Positions 18,263 through 25,726 of a DNA stretch of 41,128 bases are shown here, in pieces. The notes beneath the pieces are model-generated. The model had not been told where the DNA came from, ran no database searches, and worked only from the letters and a program-made list of their open reading frames with translations. The first letter of the stretch is position 1. Each line of letters starts with the position of its first letter. Position numbers and translations under genes: made by a program. Origin of the DNA: Nostoc sp. LPT. Its GTDB lineage: Bacteria > Cyanobacteriota > Cyanobacteriia > Cyanobacteriales > Nostocaceae. The stretch spans positions 1 to 41,128 of the forward strand of contig NZ_JABXKF010000022.1 of assembly GCF_017115165.1 (NCBI RefSeq). The letters are read 5' to 3'.

Positions 18263-20244
18263 ATGGGAGATCAAACTGTTACATACCAACAGTATGAAGC
18301 GTTTAAAAAGAAACAAAATGTGCTGGCGGATTTGATTAAGCGCCACTTAAAGCTAATTAGTTCGCTAAACATGACTCAATCAGAAAACTCACTCCAACAA
18401 CTAAAAACTCTAGTTCAATCAAATAGCTTTAAAGTATTGGTTTTGGGAGAATTTAAGCGTGGTAAGAGTACTTTTATCAACGCTCTGCTGGGTGAGAAAG
18501 TTTTACCTGCGTATGCTAGACCTTGTACTGCGATCATCAATGAAGTGAAATGGGGAGATAGTCGTCGCGCTTTATTACATCCGGCAAAATCGGCAGATAG
18601 CCCTGTGCCTCAGCCTGAAGAAGTTCATGTTAACAAAATTGAAGAGTATGTCGTCATTAAAGATGATGTCAGTGAGATTAATAGCAACCCTTATGAAAAG
18701 GTTGAATTATTTTGGCCTCTGGAACTTTGTCGCAATGGAATAGAAATTATTGATTCTCCTGGACTGAATGAGCATGATATTCGCCAGAAAGTAACAATGG
18801 ACTATTTGTCTAGTGTTGATGCAATACTGTTTGTACTTTCCTGTGAAGCACTGGCTTCTAAGTCTGAAATGGATGTAATTGACAACACCTTGATTCCTAC
18901 AGGACATAAAGATATTTTCTTTATTTGCAATCGCTTCAATATGATTGAAGACGAAGAAAAAGACAGCATTAAGCAACATGGAATCAACAAACTAGCTCCT
19001 AAAACAAAACGTGGTGCAGAACGAGTGTTTTTATCGATGCCCGTGGTGCTTTAGGAGGGAGACTACAAGGTGACATTGAGCAAGTTGAAAATTCAGGTTT
19101 AGCTTTGGTTGAAAAAGAACTAGAAAAATTCTTGGCCAACGAAAAAGGTAACATCAAAATTCTTAGACCTGCGGCAGAACTCCAGAGAGCAATTTATGAA
19201 GCGCGAGGAGTTATTCCTCAGAGGGAAACGATGTTAAGAACTGATTTTAAAACCCTAGAAGCTCGATATGAAGCTGCTCAGGAGCCACTACACCGCCTGC
19301 AAATTCAGCGAGAGCAGATAGTGCAACGCATCTCTAATTTTTTGGAAGATATCAAACAGACTATTAGTGCTGAAGGCTCTAGTTTCTATCGCCGTCTGGC
19401 TGACAAAGTTGTGAGCGATTGGGTGAAAACGTTAGAAACCCAAACATCAATGGTGTTAACTAAGTCTCAAATTGAAAAATTAATCAAGGAGGTGACTGAC
19501 CAACTTTCCCGCAAGATGGAAAATGAATTATTAGTCTGGCAAAATGAAATATTACAACCTTTAGTTATTAGCCGTCTAGAACGTCTTACCCAAGAGATAG
19601 ATGAACGTGCCAACGAATTTGTACATCAATTAGATAGCCTGAAAATTCAAGTTGTAGGTAGCATAGTTTCTATAGATGATCTCAACATCAAAAAAGTTAG
19701 TGTAATTGAAAGAGTACTTGCTGCCAGTGGAGGATTTTTGTTAGGAGGAAATATTGGATTAGCCGGAGTTGGTGCTGTTTTTGGCTATCAAGAGATGGCA
19801 AAGGCTATTATTCCTCAGCTAATCCTTAGTGTGGCAGCAATTACTCTAGCTGCTGCAAATCCTTTGTTGATATTTGGAGCTATGGCTGGTGGTGGACTCA
19901 TTCAGGGATTTTTGACTGCAAAGTCTACAAATGACAAGATTAAAGAGGAAGCTGCTAAACGATTTGCAGCTTCAATTCGTGATTCAGCACCACAACGAGG
20001 TGATAAGATAGCCGAGGCTCTAGTCACAAAGCTAACTGAAATTCAAAACTCAATAAATCACAGTCTTGGTCAAGAGATTCAAAAGTTTCGAGAACAGGTC
20101 GATTCAATCCTGAAAGAAAAGCAACAAGGACAAGCTAAGGTTGATGCAAAAATTAGTGAGTTACAAGTACTTAGCAGACAATTAGATGATATTGATCAGG
20201 AATTAGATGCTCTTGTAGCGCGGGTTGCTCTACCAAATTATTAA
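18263..20244 (+). pseudogene. Second dynamin-like GTPase, interrupted by a one-base frameshift
   Basis: Two frames join into one protein of about 660 residues. It starts at an ATG with an AAGGAG site. G domain: G1 GEFKRGKS (62-69), G2 around CTA (88-90), G3 DSPG (164-167), G4-like NRFN (223-226). At a run of five T (19028-19032) the frame ends early after 263 codons; restoring one base gives VFFIDARGALGGRLQGDIEQV and leads straight into the second frame, which is open from 19033. The second half has long helices and a hydrophobic paddle region (about 19,715-19,920: GGFLLGGNIGLAGVGAVFG, then LILSVAAITLAAANPLLIFGAMAGGG). Either the gene is truncated, or a base is missing in the sequence, or ribosomes shift there. 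It is the partner of the dynamin gene 51 bases upstream. Confidence 0.88.
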
Positions 20245-20350
20245 TAGATAATTTCTAAACAAATAGTGTTAATTTAGTCAATCTCTTGAAGGGGTTGGCT
20301 CTTTTGGTGGGGATTTTCTATGACAGTTGCAAAGTGAGTAAATCCTGTTT

Positions 20351-21568
20351 TTACTTATGCAAAAGTTGCCAACATTGTTGAGCGATCGCCCAATCTTCTT
20401 GAGTCTGAATAACTAATATCCGTACTGCTGAATCGGGTGTAGCAATATCCTCATCCACAGGCTGCTGTTGATTTTTCTCAAGGTCTATTTTCAGTCCGAT
20501 AAAACCAAAAGCTTCACAGGCGGCTTGGCGAATTTCCGCAGAGTGTTCACCTACGCCTGCTGTAAACACTAAAGCATCTAATCCCCCCAAACTAGTAAGC
20601 ATTGCGCCGATACCAGAACGTAAGCGATGCACGTAGATATCCCACGCCAGTTGTGCGCGGGAATTACCTTGAGCGATCGCTTCTATCACTTCACGCATAT
20701 CGCTAGATACACCCGAAATTCCCTTTAACCCAGAAGCTTTATTTAATACCTCATCCAACTTTTCGATAGAGTAATTGCAGTGCCGCAACAAATAAATTAG
20801 AATCCCCGGATCGACTGAACCAGAACGACTACCCATCATCAATCCTTCTACGGGCGTGAATCCCATAGTGGTATCAATACTGCGACCGTTTTTAATCGCC
20901 GCTAAAGAGCAACCATTACCCAGATGGCAGATAATTAACCGCTCAGATGCAACATCTCGACCGAGAATTTGGACAGCACGTTCAGAACAGTATTGATGAC
21001 TGATACCATGAAACCCGTAGCGACGAATACCTTGCTCTACCCACTGATATGGGCCGGGATAGATTGCTGCTGCATCGGGTAAAGTGGCATGAAATCCGGT
21101 ATCAAAGACTGCTACTTGAGTGACATCTTCTAAGATGTTTTCAATTGTTTCTATGCCTTCCACAGCGACTGGATTATGTTCGGGAGCAAGGTTAGACAGA
21201 CCAGCGATCGCCTTTTTGACATCTTCCGTAATTAGCACACTATCTCGATAATCTTCTCCACCATGTACTATTCGATGCCCCACCACATCGATTTCTGATA
21301 AGCGATCGATTACCTTGGTAGCATCATGATTAAGTGTATTAAGCATATAGGTGAGGTGCGCTTGTGGCGAATCACCAGAGATTGATTTTTGCAATGTTCC
21401 ACCCGTAGCAGTTTTCACCTCAATTTCTGCCACACCCCGATCTTGAGTCCAGTTGATTTTCCCGAACCAAAGGGGTTGAGGTACTTGGGTGGGCAAAGCT
21501 GCATCTATAATTTCATACAGACAACTCTTTTGGCTGCTCGATCCAGCATTCAGTACCAATATTTTCAT
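20351..21568 (-). CDS. ackA: Acetate kinase
   Basis: A 405-residue acetate kinase, which interconverts acetyl phosphate + ADP and acetate + ATP. Family signatures: ILVLNAGSSSQK at the start (phosphate-binding), GHRIVHGGE, AVFDTGFHATLP with the catalytic-type Asp, YGFHGISHQY, IICHLGNGCSLAAI, the adenosine-binding FTPVEGLMMGSRSGSVDPG, and LVFTAGVGEHSAEIR near the end. Full length. I place the start at the ATG at 21568 (MKILVLNAG); an in-frame ATG seven codons earlier abuts an AAAGGAG motif with no spacer, so it is less likely. The same frame is open for a further 97 codons upstream through a 21-bp repeat array, which is probably not translated. No phosphotransacetylase gene lies nearby. Confidence 0.96.
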   Translation of the reverse strand: MKILVLNAGSSSQKSCLYEIIDAALPTQVPQPLWFGKINWTQDRGVAEIEVKTATGGTLQKSISGDSPQAHLTYMLNTLNHDATKVIDRLSEIDVVGHRIVHGGEDYRDSVLITEDVKKAIAGLSNLAPEHNPVAVEGIETIENILEDVTQVAVFDTGFHATLPDAAAIYPGPYQWVEQGIRRYGFHGISHQYCSERAVQILGRDVASERLIICHLGNGCSLAAIKNGRSIDTTMGFTPVEGLMMGSRSGSVDPGILIYLLRHCNYSIEKLDEVLNKASGLKGISGVSSDMREVIEAIAQGNSRAQLAWDIYVHRLRSGIGAMLTSLGGLDALVFTAGVGEHSAEIRQAACEAFGFIGLKIDLEKNQQQPVDEDIATPDSAVRILVIQTQEDWAIAQQCWQLLHK

Positions 21569-21660
21569 AGTGACAACAGAAAAAGACATCTCCTTTGATC
21601 GTGTCACTAATTCTAGCTTCATGCTTAGTACAGTTTTGCGTAAAAGCGTAGCGTTTTTAA

Positions 21661-21870
21661 TGCAAGCCAACGCATTAACAATGCAAGCCACTGCATTAAC
21701 AATGCAAGCCAACGCATTAACAATGCAAGCCACTGCATTAACAATGCAAGCCAACGCATTAACAATGCAAGCCACTGCATTAACAATGCAAGCCAACGCA
21801 TTAACAATGCAAGCCACTGCATTAACAATGCAAGCCAACGCATTAACAATGCAAGCCAACGCATTAACAA
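21661..21870. repeat. Ten-unit 21-bp tandem hairpin array upstream of ackA
   Basis: Ten consecutive copies of TGCAAGCCAACGCATTAACA(A) with two alternating variants: units 1, 3, 5, 7, 9, 10 carry AAC and units 2, 4, 6, 8 carry ACT at the same position, making a 42-bp higher-order period. Each unit holds inverted arms, AATGC/GCATT in one variant and AATGCA/TGCATT in the other. There are no unique spacers, so this is not CRISPR. Because 21 is a multiple of three, open frames run through it on both strands. It begins about 92 bases upstream of the ackA start in the gap to the divergent protease gene. Confidence 0.95.
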
Positions 21871-22063
21871 TGCAGGGTATTGCCTTTCATTAATTCGCTA
21901 TGAATTAATGAAATGCTGTACTTAGTTTTCTCAAAGACGGATAAGGGTTTTAAGAGTATGCAAGAAAGAAAACCCCCTACTGAAATCGTTATACTAACTG
22001 TGGGAGGCTGTTTATCTATCCAGCCAAATTCCATAATTGTGTTTTTTTATAGCTTGCTGCACT

Positions 22064-22942
22064 ATGTCCTTTTTCAAAACTCCGCTGATTGGTTTAAAAG
22101 CTGACTCATTTCGTCATCCATTAGACCTGGAAGCTACTAGAGCGCTCAAGCAGATACCAGGCATAGATATGTTGGTGCGAAATTGGCTCGGCCCAATGGC
22201 AGAGCAAGTTTTCTATGTGGAAAATATTGCCTCTAGCATTTTGGTGGGTGAAAAGCAACTGCCTGATTTATACAAATTGTTGTTAGATGCCTGTAAAATC
22301 CTGGATATAGATCCTCCCCAGTTGTACGTTCGGCAACATCCGGCTCCCAACGCCTACACTTTTGCTGTGCGGGGTAAGCAGCCTTTTGTTGTGCTACACA
22401 CTTCCCTGATTGATATTCTTACACCAGAGGAAATACAGGCAGTAATCGCCCACGAGTTGGGACATCTCAAGTGTGACCATAGCGTTTACTTGACACCTGT
22501 AAATTTACTAATATTAGCTGCGGCGATTGTGCCCAATGTCGGCACCTTTGTTGCCCAAGCCATACAGGCGCAACTTTTGGAATGGGTACGTTGTGCTGAG
22601 TTTACCTGCGATCGCGCCGCCTTACTAGCGACCCAAGACCCGAAAGTTGTCATGTCCGTGTTGATGAAGTTGGCAGGTGGTTCTCCCACCTTAGCGCCCC
22701 AACTGAATCTCGATGCCTTTGTTGCCCAAGCCCGCGCTTACGATGACATCAGCAAGACAGAACTGGGTGAAATGGTCAAAGCTGCCCGTACAGCTCAATT
22801 AACCCATCCAGTGCCAGTACTGCGGGCGCGAGAAATTGACCGTTGGGCAAGCAGCACAGAATATCAAACTCTGTTGCAAACTCACGGACTGAAATCTACT
22901 AATAATGAAGTTGCACCCAAAGGTGGATGGCGCAATTGGTAG
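22064..22942 (+). CDS. M48-family zinc metallopeptidase
   Basis: A 292-residue peptidase of family M48 (HtpX/Ste24 relatives), which cleave membrane or misfolded proteins. The zinc site is HELGH (130-134, AVIAHELGHLKCDH) with the third ligand Glu179 in CAEFTCDRAA, exactly the spacing of the family. A hydrophobic segment (LLILAAAIVPNVGTFVA, about 148-164) and the preceding PVN suggest membrane association. The N-terminus is MSFFKTPLIGLKADSFRHPLD; an in-frame start at 22037 would add nine residues without resemblance. The C-terminal region (LTHPVPVLRAREIDRW) is typical of cyanobacterial members. It is divergent from ackA, with the 21-bp array between. Confidence 0.9.
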   Translation: MSFFKTPLIGLKADSFRHPLDLEATRALKQIPGIDMLVRNWLGPMAEQVFYVENIASSILVGEKQLPDLYKLLLDACKILDIDPPQLYVRQHPAPNAYTFAVRGKQPFVVLHTSLIDILTPEEIQAVIAHELGHLKCDHSVYLTPVNLLILAAAIVPNVGTFVAQAIQAQLLEWVRCAEFTCDRAALLATQDPKVVMSVLMKLAGGSPTLAPQLNLDAFVAQARAYDDISKTELGEMVKAARTAQLTHPVPVLRAREIDRWASSTEYQTLLQTHGLKSTNNEVAPKGGWRNW

Positions 22943-23001
22943 AGCTTCTATTTACAACCGCTTTTTCGCTACACAAGCACAAAATTGTTAATAGATGGCA
23001 A

Positions 23002-23029
23002 GAAGCGATCGCATTTTGGCGATCGCTTC
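23002..23029. terminator. Perfect hairpin built of two HIP1 octamers
   Basis: GAAGCGATCGC (23002-23012) and GCGATCGCTTC (23019-23029) form an 11-bp perfect stem with a 6-base loop. It lies between the convergent M48 protease and cimA genes and may end transcription of either; no clear T tract follows, so the role is inferred. Each arm contains the HIP1 sequence GCGATCGC. Confidence 0.6.
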
Positions 23030-23079
23030 CCCTGCTTCTCGAAAAACACAAACTTTCCCTACACTACATATCCCTTTTG

Positions 23080-24771
23080 TCAACTAGAAACTTTTAAAGC
23101 TGCTTCTGCTTGGGAATGTAACAACAAACCGTATTCCAATCCCTCCACCACCGCTTGATAGGAAGCTGCCAAAATATTGGTAGAAACTCCTACCGTTGTC
23201 CAGCGTTGACGACCATTGCCTGATTCTACCAACACACGGGTTTTCGCCGCAGTGCCCGTATGTCCGTTGAGAATCCGCACTTTGTAATCTGTTAAATCAA
23301 AAGTTGCAATTTGGGGATAAAAGTTCACCAAAGCCTTGCGTAAAGCTGCATCCAAAGCGGCAACGGGCCCGTTACCTTCTGCCGCCTCCAAAATATTTTT
23401 CCCGTCAACAGCGACTTTGACTGTAGCTAAGGCATTGCTAGTTTCTTTCCCCTCAATCAAGTCACAGTGAACTTGAAAACCTTTGACTTCAAAAAACTTT
23501 CGGCGACCTCCCAAAGCTTCGTGCATCAACAGTACAAAACTGGCCTCTGCGGCTTCAAATTGAAATCCTTCGCTCTCCAAATCTTTGAGGCGCTGGAGAA
23601 TTTCCCTAGCCTCTGCCTTTTGTTGATCCAATTCAATCCCAAAACTGCGGGCTTTGGCTAAAACATTGCTCAGTCCAGACTGTTCCGAAATCACGATCCG
23701 GCGACGATTCCCGACTTGTTCCGGCTGAATGTGTTCGTAAGTCAGAGGATTACGTTCCACTGCTGATACATGAATACCGCCCTTGTGGGCAAAAGCCGAA
23801 CGTCCCACGAAGGGAGCGTGTTCATCTGGCGCGAGGTTGACGACCTCACTCACAAAACGACTAGCTTCTGTAAGTTGTGTAAGCTGGTCTTCTGTGATAC
23901 AACTGTAACCCGCTTTCAGTTGTAAATTGGGAATTAACGAACAGAGGTTAGCATTACCGCAACGTTCACCGTAACCATTTATTGTGCCCTGTACCATCTT
24001 TGCCCCTGCCATTACGGCTGCTATTGCGTTAGCAACCGCCATTTCCGAATCGTTATGAGTATGAATTCCAATTTGGGGCATTGGTGATTGGGGATTAGGG
24101 ATTGGGGATTGGGAAGAGTCTTTCCTAGTCCTCATTCCCCAGTCCCCAGTCCCCAGTTCCCCAGTCATACTTACTACATCTTGAACAATTTGGCTAATTT
24201 CATGAGGTAAAGTGCCACCATTGGTATCACACAGGACTAGCCATTCCGCACCAGAGGCGATCGCAGCCTCTAATGTCTGTAAAGCATAATCTCGATTGTG
24301 CTTATAGCCATCAAACCAATGTTCGGCATCGTAGATAATCCGACGACCTTGAGAACGGAGGTACTCAATTGTGTCGCGAATCATCGCCAAATTTTCTTCT
24401 AATGTCGTCTTGAGTCCTGTTGTCACATGTAAATCCCAAGACTTGCCAAAAATCGTTACCCAGCGAGTTCCCGCAGCCAAAATATCCTGTAACATCGGTT
24501 CGGTGGCGGCAGTAGAGTTGGGGCGGCGAGTCGAACAAAAAGCAACAATTTCAGCTTGTTTAAGCGGATCTTCTTGGAGTTGCCAGAAAAATTGTACATC
24601 CTTGGGATTGGCACCAGGCCAACCACCTTCAATAAAGGGAATACCCAGTTGATCGAGTCTACGGGCAATGCGTAACTTATCTTCTATCGATACAGATAGA
24701 CCCTCGCGCTGAGTGCCATCCCGTAATGTAGTGTCATAGATCCAAAGTTGAGGTGAAGAATTTGTGGTCAT
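23080..24771 (-). CDS. cimA: (R)-citramalate synthase with an in-frame repeat insertion
   Basis: A 563-residue member of the isopropylmalate/homocitrate synthase family. Citramalate synthase condenses pyruvate and acetyl-CoA, giving a threonine-independent route to isoleucine. Seen: IYDTTLRDGTQREG (11-24, catalytic DTTLRDG), IEGGWPGANPKD (47-58), LCDTNGGTLPHE, HTHND (237-241, metal ligands), NGYGERCGNANL, and a C-terminal regulatory domain of the LeuA type. The GGWPG pattern is characteristic of the citramalate synthase subgroup, not of LeuA. Residues about 201-232 are an insertion made of repeat DNA, placed just before the HTHND strand. Start at 24771 (MTTNSSPQLW); an earlier TTG would add 14 residues. 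It stands alone, divergent from the ferredoxin relic. Confidence 0.9.
   Translation of the reverse strand: MTTNSSPQLWIYDTTLRDGTQREGLSVSIEDKLRIARRLDQLGIPFIEGGWPGANPKDVQFFWQLQEDPLKQAEIVAFCSTRRPNSTAATEPMLQDILAAGTRWVTIFGKSWDLHVTTGLKTTLEENLAMIRDTIEYLRSQGRRIIYDAEHWFDGYKHNRDYALQTLEAAIASGAEWLVLCDTNGGTLPHEISQIVQDVVSMTGELGTGDWGMRTRKDSSQSPIPNPQSPMPQIGIHTHNDSEMAVANAIAAVMAGAKMVQGTINGYGERCGNANLCSLIPNLQLKAGYSCITEDQLTQLTEASRFVSEVVNLAPDEHAPFVGRSAFAHKGGIHVSAVERNPLTYEHIQPEQVGNRRRIVISEQSGLSNVLAKARSFGIELDQQKAEAREILQRLKDLESEGFQFEAAEASFVLLMHEALGGRRKFFEVKGFQVHCDLIEGKETSNALATVKVAVDGKNILEAAEGNGPVAALDAALRKALVNFYPQIATFDLTDYKVRILNGHTGTAAKTRVLVESGNGRQRWTTVGVSTNILAASYQAVVEGLEYGLLLHSQAEAALKVSS
24076..24171. repeat. STRR-type repeat insertion inside cimA
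   Basis: About 96 bases of heptamer-type repeats: GGGGATT/GGGATTG words on the left (24084-24113) and CCCCAGT words on the right (24136-24168), arranged as inverted halves around a short core. The plus strand of cimA reads through it in frame, adding about 32 residues (GELGTGDWGMRTRK-type sequence with Ser/Pro). The ends are inferred from the conserved flanks of the protein. Confidence 0.75.
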
Positions 24772-24846
24772 AAAACTGGGACCGACGAGACAACTTTCGA
24801 GGCAATGTGTCAATATACAACAAAAAGCCAGTTTGGCAATTTAAAA

Positions 24847-25186
24847 ATGCCTAAAGTACTAGCAGAAGGTAAAACAATTGATTGCAAGCATAGAAGCAAT
24901 CTCCGCAAGATTTTGCTGCAAAATAGTATTGATCTCTACAATGACGGTGCTAAGGTGATAAACTGTCGGGGCATTGGCAGTTGCGGTACCTGTACGGTTA
25001 AGGTAGAGGGCAAAGTATCAGCAGCGAACTGGCGTGATCGAGCACGGCGTTCGCTTCCTCCCCATTCTTCTACAACAGACTTGCCTAAGGAACAGTCAAA
25101 CTCAAGTTTTAGGCGATGTGAAAGTGACAAAGTTTGATGGATTTTGGGGACAAGGTTCTCGAATAGTGTGGACACCAAAAGGTTAA
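24847..25186 (+). pseudogene. Decayed [2Fe-2S] ferredoxin-like gene
   Basis: The frame from ATG 24847 encodes MPKVLAEGKTIDC... and CRGIGSCGTCTVKVEG, which holds three of the four cysteines of a ferredoxin-type iron-sulfur site. After SLPPH the frame is lost: a 2-base deletion (or 1-base insertion) near 25083-25084 takes the reading frame to a premature end at 25137. In the shifted frame the expected C-terminus continues as RNSQTQVLGDVKVTKFDGFWGQGSRIVWTPKG with a stop at 25184. In this restored frame the place of the fourth cysteine (usual RLACQTQ) reads RNSQTQ, so the cluster ligand is also gone. The gene is therefore probably non-functional. It is divergent from cimA and 17 bases from the next gene. 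Confidence 0.75.
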
Positions 25187-25203
25187 AAAGGAGTTAAGAC
25201 AAG

Positions 25204-25593
25204 ATGGGTAGATGGACACCCTTAATTTTAATGGCTGGAGGTTTAGCCATTCTGCTTGGTACATTACTGGGCATCAACTTTCCGATGGGCGTACAAACTG
25301 CTAACGCTCCCAGTGACAAGAAATCAGAAGTCCTGCCAGCTAATATCAATGTTAATAGCAGTGCTGGCAGCAAGAATGAAGAAACTGCAACAGAAGGAAA
25401 CGAAACGACTGAAACAAACCAAAATAGGCGCACTATTGTAGCCCCAAGACCCGACAACAGGAGTGATGTTGCCCAGAATTCTGCTGATGACTCAACTGAC
25501 AGTACAACAGACGGCAATACAGATTCTTCAGAAACAAGCACACCATCTAGCGATCCAAATCAAGGCAACGAACCAATTCGCGCCTTGTGGTAA
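25204..25593 (+). CDS. Small single-pass membrane protein with low-complexity tail
   Basis: A 129-residue protein of unknown function. The N-terminus (MGRWTPLILMAGGLAILLGTLLGINFPMG) is one hydrophobic segment, an anchor or uncleaved signal, followed by a hydrophilic tail rich in Ser, Thr, Asn, Asp and Glu (EETATEGNETTETNQN, DDSTDSTTDGNTDSSETSTPSS) that must be disordered. It ends EPIRALW. A GGAG site lies about 11 bases before the ATG. It follows the ferredoxin relic on the same strand with a 17-base gap, so the two were probably an operon. Conserved among cyanobacteria is likely but not verifiable here. Confidence 0.55.
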   Translation: MGRWTPLILMAGGLAILLGTLLGINFPMGVQTANAPSDKKSEVLPANINVNSSAGSKNEETATEGNETTETNQNRRTIVAPRPDNRSDVAQNSADDSTDSTTDGNTDSSETSTPSSDPNQGNEPIRALW

Positions 25594-25617
25594 CGAGCAG
25601 ATCCGTCTTCAGACCCG

Positions 25618-25726
25618 TCTTTAGTTACAAGTTATAAGTTATAAGTTATGAGTTATTAGTTATGAGTTATTAGTTATGTACTAATGATAAATGGCTAATG
25701 ATAGATGACTAATGACTAATGACTAA
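25618..25726. repeat. Short tandem repeats upstream of thiO-thiG
   Basis: A run of degenerate 10-base units (AGTTATAAGTT / AGTTATTAGTT, 25624-25677) followed by ACTAATG heptamers (25678-25729) that run right up to the start codon of the thiO-thiG gene. STRR-type low-complexity DNA. No TPP riboswitch motif (CUGAGA and ACCUGA-type cores) is seen here. Confidence 0.8.

Noticed and set aside
19025..19036. Programmed ribosomal frameshift in dynamin 2
   Set aside because: The site G TTT TTA does not have the full slippery form and no strong downstream stem is evident; a plain indel is simpler, though not excluded.
21661..21870. CRISPR array
   Set aside because: Units are contiguous 21-bp repeats with no unique spacers, and no cas genes are present; the same holds for 33326-33472.
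21569..21893. Repeat protein encoded by the 21-bp array (ACIVNA or MQANALT-type repeats)
   Set aside because: Open frames on both strands follow automatically from a 21-bp unit without stop codons; no start site with a ribosome binding site supports translation.
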